The notes under the pieces: generated by a model
The model's database searches: none
Told to the model about the DNA's origin: nothing
The model's input: only the letters and a program-made list of their open reading frames with translations
Part shown: positions 25,714-33,167 of the stretch, piece after piece
Numbering within the stretch: the first letter of the stretch is position 1
Layout of the letters: each line of letters opens with the position of its first letter
Translations under genes and position numbers: made by a program
NCBI RefSeq assembly: GCF_002156875.1
Contig: NZ_NCSY01000006.1
Span: 339,482-403,481 of the forward strand
Direction: 5' to 3'
DNA length: 64,000 nt
Origin: Bacillus sp. EAC
GTDB taxonomy: Bacteria; Bacillota; Bacilli; Bacillales; Bacillaceae_G

Positions 25714-26157
25714 TCTGAATTTTTAGGTAAATATAAACCATTAATATATTTATTACAAAAAGCATTTTAAATATAATCAGTGAGAGTCTTGCTTAAAAAC
25801 GAGACTTCGTCGACCCAGCACCACAATGAGGCACTAGTGAGGAAACACGGTGGTTCATCTTCTAAAAGTGAGTTGATTTTAGCAAAAATCAAGAATTTTT
25901 CTCTCACAGCCTATAAATTAATAATTAAAAGGTAATAGCTACATAATAGCTTTAGATAACTTATGTGAATAATGAATTATTCAAAAACTAACAATAGATA
26001 TTAATGTCTAGTTACTGCAACTTCTTCTTCATCAATCATTTGTTTCGATAAATTCGGTAACTACTTATTCAAATGGATGACTCCAGACTTAAGAAGAATA
26101 AATTGCTTATACTTTTCGTTTGAACATAAAACTAGGAATTACTAGGAGGCCTCATAG
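25714..26157. other. 444-base gene-free region before speD
   Basis: Contains the candidate structured element (25780-25907), then about 230 bases of ordinary AT-rich DNA with no believable frame, then RBS TAGGAGGCC ahead of speD. Confidence 0.6.
25780..25907 (+). ncRNA. Candidate structured leader or small RNA ahead of speD
   Basis: A closing helix GTGAGAG (25780-25786) / CTCTCAC (25901-25907) brackets about 115 bases. Inside, ACCAC (25820) pairs with GTGGT (25850), and an AT-rich hairpin 25873-25880 / 25885-25892 is followed by GAATTTTT, terminator-like. TCTTG at 25787 could instead pair with CAAGA at 25890, competing with that hairpin. TATAAT at 25772-25777 would place a start at its 5' edge. 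It matches no riboswitch class I can recall (not SAM, THF, purine, lysine, glycine, Mg, Mn or cobalamin). Confidence 0.4.
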
Positions 26158-26988
26158 ATGAATATATCATCAAGCAATCATTTTCAACTTCATGGTTTTA
26201 ATAATTTAACGAAATCATTAAGTTTTAATATGTATGATATTTGTTTTACAAAAACAAAGGAAGAGCGCGAAGCCTATATTCAATATATCGATGAGCAATA
26301 CAGTGCTGATCGTTTAACTAAAATTTTAACAGAAGTAACGCATATAATTGGTGCTCATATCTTAAACATTGCAAAACAAGATTATGATCCTCAAGGTGCA
26401 AGCGTAACTATACTAGTATCTGAAGGTCCCGTAGATAATCCTTCTTCTGAGACTTATTCGGAATCACCAGGGCCATTACCTGAGTTAGTCGTAGCTGCTC
26501 TAGATAAAAGTCATATCACAGTTCATACATATCCAGAGTATCATCCGGATGACGGAATTAGTACGTTTAGAGCTGATATAGATGTTTCAACATGTGGAGA
26601 AATTTCTCCACTAAAAGCTTTAAATTATTTAATTCATCAATTTGAAGCTGATATTATGACAATTGATTATCGTGTGCGTGGTTTTACACGTGATGTCAGT
26701 GGCTATAAATTATTTATTGATCATGATATTAATTCAATCCAAAACTACATACCTCAAAAAATAAAGGATATGTATCAAATGATTGATGTAAATGTATTTC
26801 AAGAAAATATCTTTCACACGAAATGTAAATTAAAACAATTCGATTTAGATAATTATCTTTTTGGCTACACGAAAGATATATTGGATCAAAATGAAATTCA
26901 GGGAATAGAAGAAAAAGTAAAATATGAAATGGATGAAATCTTTTATGGAAAAAACCTTTGGAATGGTCCTGATGTGGAGGATATTTAA
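26158..26988 (+). CDS. speD: S-adenosylmethionine decarboxylase proenzyme, E. coli (class 1A) type
   Basis: A 276-residue proenzyme giving decarboxylated SAM for spermidine synthesis. The self-cleavage site is K117-S118 in [13 protein letters not shown], where the serine becomes the pyruvoyl cofactor; downstream [17 protein letters not shown] and [10 protein letters not shown] match the E. coli-type enzyme. This is the large form, about twice the size of the 126-aa B. subtilis SpeD. The stop overlaps the next start (TAATG), so it is translationally coupled to the speA-speE frame. Confidence 0.95.
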   Translation: MNISSSNHFQLHGFNNLTKSLSFNMYDICFTKTKEEREAYIQYIDEQYSADRLTKILTEVTHIIGAHILNIAKQDYDPQGASVTILVSEGPVDNPSSETYSESPGPLPELVVAALDKSHITVHTYPEYHPDDGISTFRADIDVSTCGEISPLKALNYLIHQFEADIMTIDYRVRGFTRDVSGYKLFIDHDINSIQNYIPQKIKDMYQMIDVNVFQENIFHTKCKLKQFDLDNYLFGYTKDILDQNEIQGIEEKVKYEMDEIFYGKNLWNGPDVEDI

Positions 26989-29315
26989 TGGATCATAATA
27001 AAACACCGCTCTTAACGGAATTAGTCCGCTATGCAAAGGAAGATATTACAAGCTTTGATGTTCCCGGGCATAAAAGAGGAAATTCACTTGAGGAATTAAG
27101 AGAACTTTGGAGTGAGATGGCTCTTAAAATGGATGTAAATTCGTCAAAGCGTGTTGATAATCTATCACACCCAACGGGAATAATTCAAGAAGCTGAGCTA
27201 CTACTAGCTGATGCTTTTCATTCAGACCATGCATACATGTTAGTAAACGGCTCTACATCAGGCGTCCAATATATGGTGATGAGTGCTCTTGAACATGGAG
27301 ATAAAATACTTTTACCAAGAAACGTCCATAAGTCTGCAATTAACGCATTAATTTTGGCAGGAGCTAAACCAGTATTTATCGAACCAGAGATTGATTATGA
27401 ATATGGTATAGCAAATGGCGTTTCAGTAAAGTCGGTTCTACATGCGTTAGACTTGAATTCTGATGTAAAAGCAATATTAATCATCAATCCTACTTATTTC
27501 GGAGCAACATCAGATTTAAAAGAAATTATCGAGATTGCCCATTCTCGTCAGATTCCTGTTTTAGTCGACCAAGCCCATGGAGCACATTTTTCCTTTCATC
27601 CAGATTTACCAACTAATGCAGCTTTACTAGGAGCTGACCTTGTTACACTTAGTCTACATAAAACTGGCGGTGCATTAACTCAAGCATCAGTCCTATTGCA
27701 TAACGATGGCATTATTACTAAAAATAGAGTTCGCTCAACCATTAATCTATTTCAAACAACATCAGCCTCATATCTTTTAATGTGTTCAATTGATGTGGCG
27801 AGGAAAAAATTAGTATTAGAAGGTCACGAACGTTTTGATAAGCTTCTTAAGCTTACGAGAAAAGCAAAACGAGAAATTAATCAAATAGATGGTTTACAAT
27901 GTATCGTTCAAGATACGTATCGAAATGGTGTAGGTGTTTTCGATTACGATGAACTAAAACTGGTCGTTAAAGTATCTGATTTAGGTATGTCCGGTTTTAA
28001 AGTGTATGACATGTTAGCGGACCAATATAAAATCCAAATTGAGTTAGCTGAACCAAATGTTATTTTAGCGATCATCTCACTAGGAGATAATGAAGAAACA
28101 ATTCAAAAGCTCATTGATGCGCTAAAGGATATAAGTGATCGATTTTATGGTACATTACCAAAACTTGATACGGATATTAGTGTTGCGTTAAAAAATCCTA
28201 AAATGGTCATGACTCCAAGAGAAGCATACTACCATCCGAAACGAATCATTTCAATTCATGATGCAAGTGGACTAATTAGTGGAGAATCAATTATGATCTA
28301 TCCTCCAGGAATTCCACTATGTATCCCAGGTGAATTAATTTCAACTGAACTTATTCAACATTACTTATATTTAAAAGATGAAGGTACGATTACAATAAAT
28401 GATGATGATGACCCATATAAAATAAAGGTTGTCGATAGAAGTTTGGAGGAAAACTTAATGGATTTATGGTATACGGAAAATCATCAAGACGATACAAAAT
28501 TTTCGATTAAGGTACAAGAACATATGCATTCTGAAAAAAGCGAATTTCAACAAATCGATTTCTTTCGAAGCGAAACATTTGGAACATTTTTCACACTTGA
28601 TGGATATATGATGGTAACTGAAAAAGATGAGTTTATTTACCACGATATGATCACTCATGTCTCTATGGCAGTAAATCCAAATATTAAAAAGGTACTCATT
28701 ATTGGTGGTGGTGACGGTGGTACGGCTCGGGAGGTTTTACGCTATCCAACTGTAGAAGTGGTGGACATGGTTGAAATTGATGAGCGAGTTGTTAGGCTAT
28801 GTCAACAATACTTACCATTAACAGCTTCAAAATTAGATCAAGACGAACGCTTAACACTTTACTTTGAGGATGGATTAAAATTTGTCCAAGAAGCAGATGA
28901 AGCCTATTATGATCTCATTTTAGTTGATTCTACTGATCCTATCGGTCCTGGTGAGGGACTTTTTACTGTCGCCTTTTATAACAACTGTAAGAGAGTACTA
29001 AGTGACGAAGGAATATTAATTAACCAACACGAAAGTCCATATTATGCTAGCTACGCACATGAGATGAAACGTGCACATTCAAAAATAAAAGAAACATTCC
29101 CAATTTCAAGAGTTTATCAATTCCATATGCCAACCTATCCATCTGGCCATTGGTTATTCGGCTTCGCGTCAAAAAAGTATGATCCTATAAAAGATATTAA
29201 AGCTGATGAATGGAATCAATTAGGAATTGAAACAAAATATTATAATACAGACTTGCATGTAGGATGTTTTATGTTACCTACCTATGTAAAAAAGCAATTA
29301 GATAGTGCTGAATAA
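26988..29315 (+). CDS. Arginine decarboxylase-spermidine synthase fused reading frame (SpeA-SpeE)
   Basis: One 775-codon frame. Residues 1-490 are a fold-type I Orn/Lys/Arg decarboxylase: VPGHKRGN at the start, D194 and H197 in VDQAHGAH, and PLP lysine K225 in SLHKTGG. Residues 491-775 are a full spermidine synthase: MDLWYTE start, IGGGDGGTARE (dcSAM site, about 571-582) and the catalytic DSTDPIG (about 645). The junction codon, residue 491, is ATG at 28458 with GGAGG nine bases upstream, so the synthase may also be made alone. Arginine to agmatine, and putrescine to spermidine, are the expected reactions. No agmatinase gene is nearby. Either a true fusion or a one-base indel that joined speA and speE. 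Confidence 0.85.
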   Translation: MDHNKTPLLTELVRYAKEDITSFDVPGHKRGNSLEELRELWSEMALKMDVNSSKRVDNLSHPTGIIQEAELLLADAFHSDHAYMLVNGSTSGVQYMVMSALEHGDKILLPRNVHKSAINALILAGAKPVFIEPEIDYEYGIANGVSVKSVLHALDLNSDVKAILIINPTYFGATSDLKEIIEIAHSRQIPVLVDQAHGAHFSFHPDLPTNAALLGADLVTLSLHKTGGALTQASVLLHNDGIITKNRVRSTINLFQTTSASYLLMCSIDVARKKLVLEGHERFDKLLKLTRKAKREINQIDGLQCIVQDTYRNGVGVFDYDELKLVVKVSDLGMSGFKVYDMLADQYKIQIELAEPNVILAIISLGDNEETIQKLIDALKDISDRFYGTLPKLDTDISVALKNPKMVMTPREAYYHPKRIISIHDASGLISGESIMIYPPGIPLCIPGELISTELIQHYLYLKDEGTITINDDDDPYKIKVVDRSLEENLMDLWYTENHQDDTKFSIKVQEHMHSEKSEFQQIDFFRSETFGTFFTLDGYMMVTEKDEFIYHDMITHVSMAVNPNIKKVLIIGGGDGGTAREVLRYPTVEVVDMVEIDERVVRLCQQYLPLTASKLDQDERLTLYFEDGLKFVQEADEAYYDLILVDSTDPIGPGEGLFTVAFYNNCKRVLSDEGILINQHESPYYASYAHEMKRAHSKIKETFPISRVYQFHMPTYPSGHWLFGFASKKYDPIKDIKADEWNQLGIETKYYNTDLHVGCFMLPTYVKKQLDSAE
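28446..28460 (+). promoter_or_regulatory. Internal Shine-Dalgarno and ATG at the speA-speE junction
   Basis: GGAGG at about 28445-28449 followed by AAAACTTA and ATG at 28458-28460, in frame with both domains. The bases TTAATG also contain an out-of-frame TAA overlapping the ATG, the same TAATG layout as the speD-speA junction. Confidence 0.75.
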
Positions 29316-29326
29316 AAAACAAAAAG

Positions 29327-29352
29327 AACTCCTGTCTCTCAGTAGCGGTTTC
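29327..29352 (+). repeat. Short remnant of the dispersed repeat
   Basis: ACTCCTGT and AGTAGCGG, separated by five bases, match the left end of the intact repeat (ACTCCTGTGGGAGTAGCGG). Nothing further is conserved. Confidence 0.35.
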
Positions 29353-29389
29353 TCTTCACTTTGAATTGAAACAATAAAATAACATACGA

Positions 29390-29430
29390 AATGGCAACTA
29401 ATAAACATGCTTATTAGTTGCCATTTTTTA
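29390..29430 (+). terminator. Intrinsic terminator of the polyamine operon
   Basis: 15-bp perfect stem (29390-29404 with 29411-29425), T-rich tail. Confidence 0.93.
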
Positions 29431-29712
29431 TTGACTTATCAATATTCAAATCAAAATAACAGTGAAATTAGAAAATGAATTAACGGACTCTTATCTAAGC
29501 TCTATAGCTACCATTTTTCAGATTGGAGATGTCAGGTTTCAAATAATGCAAAATGCCTAGTGGGTTTTCTAGAAGATACGAAAAGTAAGTTTAAATTTTT
29601 TTTTTAGTGGATGTTAGAGTAAAAATAGTTGGTATTAAAGTATGTATTATTCATTTTGTCAGGTATTCAATATTAGATTACAAGAATATCATCTAAAAAC
29701 AAGAAAATGATT

Positions 29713-29838
29713 GGAACGGAAGGTGCTCGACTCCTGTGGGAGTAGTGGGACAGGTGAGACCCCGCAGGCGTGAATGCGCCGAGGAGGCTAAAGCAGCATG
29801 CCCAACGGAAAGCGAGCATCCTGGAGTGGAAATCGACG
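29713..29838 (+). repeat. Dispersed intergenic repeat, copy B (short form, no insert)
   Basis: About 126 bases, GC-rich, from GGAACGGAAGG through ACTCCTGTGGGAGTAGTGGG, a small GGCGTGAATGCGCC hairpin and GAGGAGGCT to CGGAAAGCGAGCATCCTGG and AGTGGAAATCGAC. In the place where copies A, C and D have a roughly 70-base insert this copy has only the small GCGC hairpin. Confidence 0.85.
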
Positions 29839-29916
29839 AGTTTCCTTTTTAAAATGGCAACAAAGTTTACGAAAGCATACAGAAATATTGATTTATAAAA
29901 GCTTCTAAAATGTAAA

Positions 29917-29965
29917 AAGGCGTCTCAAAGTCATAAAAAAATCGACTTATAAGACAGCCCTTTTT
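29917..29965. terminator. Imperfect hairpin at the osmC 3' end
   Basis: AAAAGGCGTCT / AGACAGCCCTTTT and GTC/GAC arms pair with bulges; runs of A and T at the ends. It probably stops leftward transcription from the osmC-like gene. Confidence 0.6.
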
Positions 29966-29998
29966 GCTTCTAATTCGTAAGTTAACTGACTCTATATC

Positions 29999-30427
29999 TT
30001 AGAGAATTTCATCACTCTTTGTTCCATTAATCGTAAAACTAGCAGTAATCGTTGAGTTTAAAGAATGAGCTACCGAACAGTATTTATCCTTAGATAATTT
30101 TATAGCTTTTTTAACTTTTTCAGTATCTAATTCTCCCCCTAAAATATAGTGTAAATGAATATCAGTGAATCGCTTAGGATGCTCCTCTGCACGTTCTCCG
30201 TTTATTTCAACTTCAAAAGAGGTTAAGGTTAAACGCATTTTTTCAAGAATTAAAACAATATCAATTGCTGTACACCCTGCTACAGCATTTAATAATAATT
30301 CAACAGGTGTTGGTGCACTATTCTCTCCGCCTAAAGACTCCGCTGTATCCATTTTTATTTCATGACCAGATGGTGCTATACCAGAAAAAGCCAATTTCCC
30401 ATTCCATTTAATATTCGTTTTCATCAT
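29999..30427 (-). CDS. OsmC family protein (YhfA-like)
   Basis: A 142-residue OsmC/Ohr-fold protein. The two redox cysteines expected in the family are C52 (AVAGCTAIDI) and C117 (DKYCSVAHS). The SLGGENSAPTPVELLLNA segment fits the YhfA branch, whose physiological substrate is unclear, rather than Ohr. ATG ATG start, with GGAG upstream; either methionine may be used. Single gene with its own terminator. Confidence 0.9.
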   Translation of the reverse strand: MMKTNIKWNGKLAFSGIAPSGHEIKMDTAESLGGENSAPTPVELLLNAVAGCTAIDIVLILEKMRLTLTSFEVEINGERAEEHPKRFTDIHLHYILGGELDTEKVKKAIKLSKDKYCSVAHSLNSTITASFTINGTKSDEIL

Positions 30428-30596
30428 TTAATCTCCTTTCGTTCCGTCAATTAAGCCATTAGAAATTATTGAGTTCCTTTCAATATGTTACTATTTGTTC
30501 ATCATTATTTTTTCATTCTAACACCTAAATAATGTGTAAAAATGATGATAAAAGTAATTATCAGCAATAAATTTATCAACCTATCCAATTCTCAAC

Positions 30597-31016
30597 TTAA
30601 ATGTAAAACTTCATATGTTTCTTTGATTCCTTATAAAACTTAATACGATCCATAAGTGTACCTGTATGGAATTCAAATTTATGACCATCTGGATCAGTAA
30701 AATAAATTGATTTCTTATCTCTTATATCTCTTTCTCGACTGTTTAAAATGTTTACGTTTAGTTTCACTAATTTATTAATCATATTTTCAAATTCACTCTC
30801 ATCGATAGAAAATGCCATATGTGTATATGATTGGCTTATTTCATTTCTAGGAATATTACTTTCTACATTTAGCGCTAACCAAATTCCATTTAAATCAAAG
30901 TACGCAGTTGTGTTGCCCTTTACTAATAACTTAGCATCGAATACCTCTTGATAAAATCGAATTGAATGTTCTAAATCTGAAACTGAAAAAAGCAAATGAT
31001 TAATCCCCTTAATCAT
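30597..31016 (-). CDS. fosB: Metallothiol transferase FosB (fosfomycin resistance)
   Basis: A 139-residue vicinal-oxygen-chelate enzyme that opens the epoxide of fosfomycin with bacillithiol or cysteine. The metal ligands are H7 (KGINHLLF), H66 (YTHMAFS) and E115 ([10 protein letters not shown]), at exactly the FosB positions; [13 protein letters not shown] and [10 protein letters not shown] are also typical. The Cys9 found in S. aureus and B. cereus FosB is leucine here. Chromosomal fosB genes are common in Bacillaceae. Divergent from a DinB-family gene. Confidence 0.92.
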   Translation of the reverse strand: MIKGINHLLFSVSDLEHSIRFYQEVFDAKLLVKGNTTAYFDLNGIWLALNVESNIPRNEISQSYTHMAFSIDESEFENMINKLVKLNVNILNSRERDIRDKKSIYFTDPDGHKFEFHTGTLMDRIKFYKESKKHMKFYI

Positions 31017-31134
31017 TAAGAATCCCTCTTCCTAAATATTAGTATTTCATTCTTCTATTTACATAATTTTACCATAAGTTATACTGTGATTAATTGATTT
31101 GAATTTATTAAAAGTAATCTGAGGAGGAGATATA

Positions 31135-31647
31135 ATGATTTCGAGACCACTTCCAAATGAATTTAATCCACATTTTAAAGGGTATATTGAACTTGTTCCA
31201 GACGGAGATTTGATCGATATTTTAAAGCAACAACATGAAAAAACGACTAACTTTTTCAAGTCACTTTCAAAAGAGCAATCCGAATATCGATATGCTGAAG
31301 GAAAATGGAATCTTAAAGAAGTTCTTGGGCATATGTGTGACACAGAAAGAGTAATGAGTTACCGACTTTTAGTTATTGCTAGAGGAGACAAAACTCCTTT
31401 ACCTTCTTTTGACGAAAACGCCTATAATCTAACTGCAGATTTCAATCACCTAGAATTAGAGCAAATCATTTCTGAATTTTCATCTGTCCGTCAATCAACA
31501 CTATCTCAACTCTCTATCCTATCAGAGCATACTTTTCAAAATTTAGGAACTGTTTATACTACACCAACAACAGCTCGGGCGATTGCTTATATCATAGCTG
31601 GTCATGAACTACATCATCTTAAAATTATTAATGAGCGTTATTTATAA
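31135..31647 (+). CDS. DinB-family protein (BstA/YfiT-like, putative thiol transferase)
   Basis: A 170-residue four-helix-bundle protein of the DinB superfamily. The metal-binding histidines are H66 (EVLGHMCDTER), H157 and H161 (GHELHHLKII). YfiT of B. subtilis, from the same superfamily, is a bacillithiol-S-transferase (BstA), so a similar role is plausible and suits the neighbouring FosB. RBS GGAGGAG seven bases before the ATG. Confidence 0.85.
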   Translation: MISRPLPNEFNPHFKGYIELVPDGDLIDILKQQHEKTTNFFKSLSKEQSEYRYAEGKWNLKEVLGHMCDTERVMSYRLLVIARGDKTPLPSFDENAYNLTADFNHLELEQIISEFSSVRQSTLSQLSILSEHTFQNLGTVYTTPTTARAIAYIIAGHELHHLKIINERYL

Positions 31648-31654
31648 CATAAAA

Positions 31655-31693
31655 AACAAAGCCACCATTTTTTGAATGGTGGTTTTGTTTTTC
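31655..31693 (+). terminator. Intrinsic terminator of the DinB-family gene
   Basis: Stem AAAGCCACCATT / AATGGTGGTTTT and T run. Confidence 0.9.
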
Positions 31694-31740
31694 ATTAGGT
31701 TTTATTACAGTTATTGAAGGTTATTAAAGTTGATCATCTC

Positions 31741-31920
31741 GGAAGATGCGAGACTCCTGTGGGAGTAGCGGACAGGTGAGACCCCGCAGTGGTCAAAAAG
31801 GTAGGCATGCTAATACCACGACGTCCTGTCGTAACGGCTTGCATGACCCACATCGTGTGGGCCTAGGAGGCTAAAGCAGCACGCCCCACGGAAAAGCGGT
31901 TATACTGGAGCGAAAATTCC
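31741..31920 (+). repeat. Dispersed intergenic repeat, copy C (long form with inner hairpin insert)
   Basis: Begins GGAAGATGCGAGACTCCTG and TGGGAGTAGCGGACAGGTG, then from about 31799 the insert TGGTCAAAAAGGTAGG, GCATGCTAATACC, hairpin CGAC-GTCCT-GTCG, GCATGACC and hairpin CCCACATCGTGTGGG, rejoining the outer element at GCCTAGGAGGCT. Ends with ACGGAAAAGCGG and ACTGGAGCG. Same insert point as copies A and D. It fills most of the 400-base gap between the DinB and GNAT genes. Confidence 0.88.
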
Positions 31921-32049
31921 ACTATCTCAATTTTAATACCAATCAATTAGGATAAATAATTTAACTATTCTAACCTCTGTTTTTCTAAAGGATTATTAAA
32001 AATGAAATCGAATTTATTATTTAAAATTCTTTTTTGAATGGAGAATAGT

Positions 32050-32487
32050 ATGGAAATTTACTATCGCACTGCATTAATTACTGATATACCTGAACTTATA
32101 AGACTTACGAATCAATTAGGTTATCATATCGAGAAAGACCAATTAATCAAAAACTTACATATCATACTAACTAATAATGAAAATGTTGTATTTGTTGCTG
32201 TTAAATCAGATCAATTAGTTGGATGGATACATGCACAAAGTCGTTATTTGATTGAATCTCCTCCATATATTGAGATATCCGGTCTGATAGTTGATATTGA
32301 ATATAGAGGGTTAAGTATAGGTAAAACACTTATACAATATTGTGAAAAATGGTCAAGCGAAAAGGATTTTCATGAAATTCGAGTTCGCACCAATTCAGTA
32401 CGTACAGATGCAATTAAATTTTACTCAAGAATCGGTTTTATCAATACAAAGACACAACATGTATTTAAAAAAGAAATATTTGACTAA
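32050..32487 (+). CDS. GNAT family N-acetyltransferase
   Basis: A 145-residue acetyl-CoA-dependent acetyltransferase. The conserved acetyl-CoA loop is degenerate but recognisable: VDIEYRGLSIGKTLIQ about residues 83-98 (usual form R/Q-x-x-G-x-G/A), preceded by the beta-4 strand YIEISGLIV and followed by the C-terminal RTDAIKFYSRIGF. The start at 32050 has GGAG six bases upstream; the in-frame ATG at 32038 has none. Substrate unknown. Confidence 0.88.
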   Translation: MEIYYRTALITDIPELIRLTNQLGYHIEKDQLIKNLHIILTNNENVVFVAVKSDQLVGWIHAQSRYLIESPPYIEISGLIVDIEYRGLSIGKTLIQYCEKWSSEKDFHEIRVRTNSVRTDAIKFYSRIGFINTKTQHVFKKEIFD

Positions 32488-32557
32488 GTGTATTGATAAT
32501 CTATATCTATTTTTTCTTTATTTTAATCAGATATTCTATAAATTTGATGCCTTTTGA

Positions 32558-33013
32558 TTATTCCAATTTCCCAATAATGCGGATGACTTTGTTTATTGAA
32601 TAATCTAAATCAAGCAAATCATCCTCGTTAAGCTGGCCTATCTTTTCGCAAAACAGTTGATGAAAATCCTCCCATCGCTTCATTACAGTTTGTTTCCCTT
32701 TTTCAGATAACACAATTTTTACACTTCGTTTATCTTTCCCATTCTGAACTTTGGTGACATATTCTTTCTCTTCTAATTTCATAATTAATGGTGTCATTTG
32801 TTGCTTGGATATATTAATATTTTGAGCTAGTTCAGTTAATGAAACACCTTCTACAGTATGAAATAATTCCTCAAGTAAATGAAACTGCAGGTGCGTTAAC
32901 TCAGACTGTTTTTGTCCTGGTATATTCTTTTGTCCAGGTTTGTTAAGCTTGTTGAAAATTAAAGGTAAAAGCTTAATAAAACTTTCTCCTATTTGCTCTG
33001 GTTTTGTAGCCAC
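32558..33013 (-). CDS. MarR-family transcriptional regulator
   Basis: A 151-residue winged-helix regulator: recognition region SLTELAQNINISKQQMTPLIMKLEEKEYV (about residues 57-85) and wing KVQNGKDKRSVKIVLSEKGK. GTG start. It is divergent from the glycosidase-like gene at 33168, and the 154-base gap between them contains two similar dyad sites. Likely autoregulates and controls that gene. Confidence 0.9.
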   Translation of the reverse strand: MATKPEQIGESFIKLLPLIFNKLNKPGQKNIPGQKQSELTHLQFHLLEELFHTVEGVSLTELAQNINISKQQMTPLIMKLEEKEYVTKVQNGKDKRSVKIVLSEKGKQTVMKRWEDFHQLFCEKIGQLNEDDLLDLDYSINKVIRIIGKLE

Positions 33014-33054
33014 TTCTTCTATTCCCTTCTATAAAAACTTCCTAAATTGACATT

Positions 33055-33074
33055 TAGTAAATAAAAGTTTATCA
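33055..33074. promoter_or_regulatory. MarR operator candidate, regulator side
   Basis: TAGTAAAT-AAAA-GTTTATCA, an imperfect dyad with the same arms and four-base spacer as the site at 33131, located just upstream of the marR start. Confidence 0.5.
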
Positions 33075-33130
33075 TCTTATATGGACATATCATAAATTAT
33101 AGCATAAATTAAATAAACATCAAAACAAAA

Positions 33131-33150
33131 TAGTAAACAACAGTTTACTA
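33131..33150. promoter_or_regulatory. MarR operator candidate, target side
   Basis: TAGTAAAC-AACA-GTTTACTA is a perfect 8+8 inverted repeat lying directly ahead of the RBS of the glycosidase-like gene, well placed to block its promoter. Confidence 0.65.
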
Positions 33151-33167
33151 ACACAAGGAGTGTATGA

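Larger units (their letters stand above)
29431..29998. other. Gene-free stretch with repeat copy B and a terminator-like hairpin
   Basis: AT-rich non-coding DNA, the intact short-form repeat at 29713-29838, and an imperfect hairpin at 29917-29965 near the osmC stop. No believable gene seen. Confidence 0.6.

Noticed and set aside
25780..25907. Assignment of the speD leader to the SAM riboswitch family
   Set aside because: Tempting because SpeD uses SAM, but none of the SAM-I core motifs (seen clearly at metK) or other SAM classes is present.
28464..28658. 64-aa antisense frame at the speA-speE junction
   Set aside because: No RBS and no coding bias; the plus strand is clearly coding.
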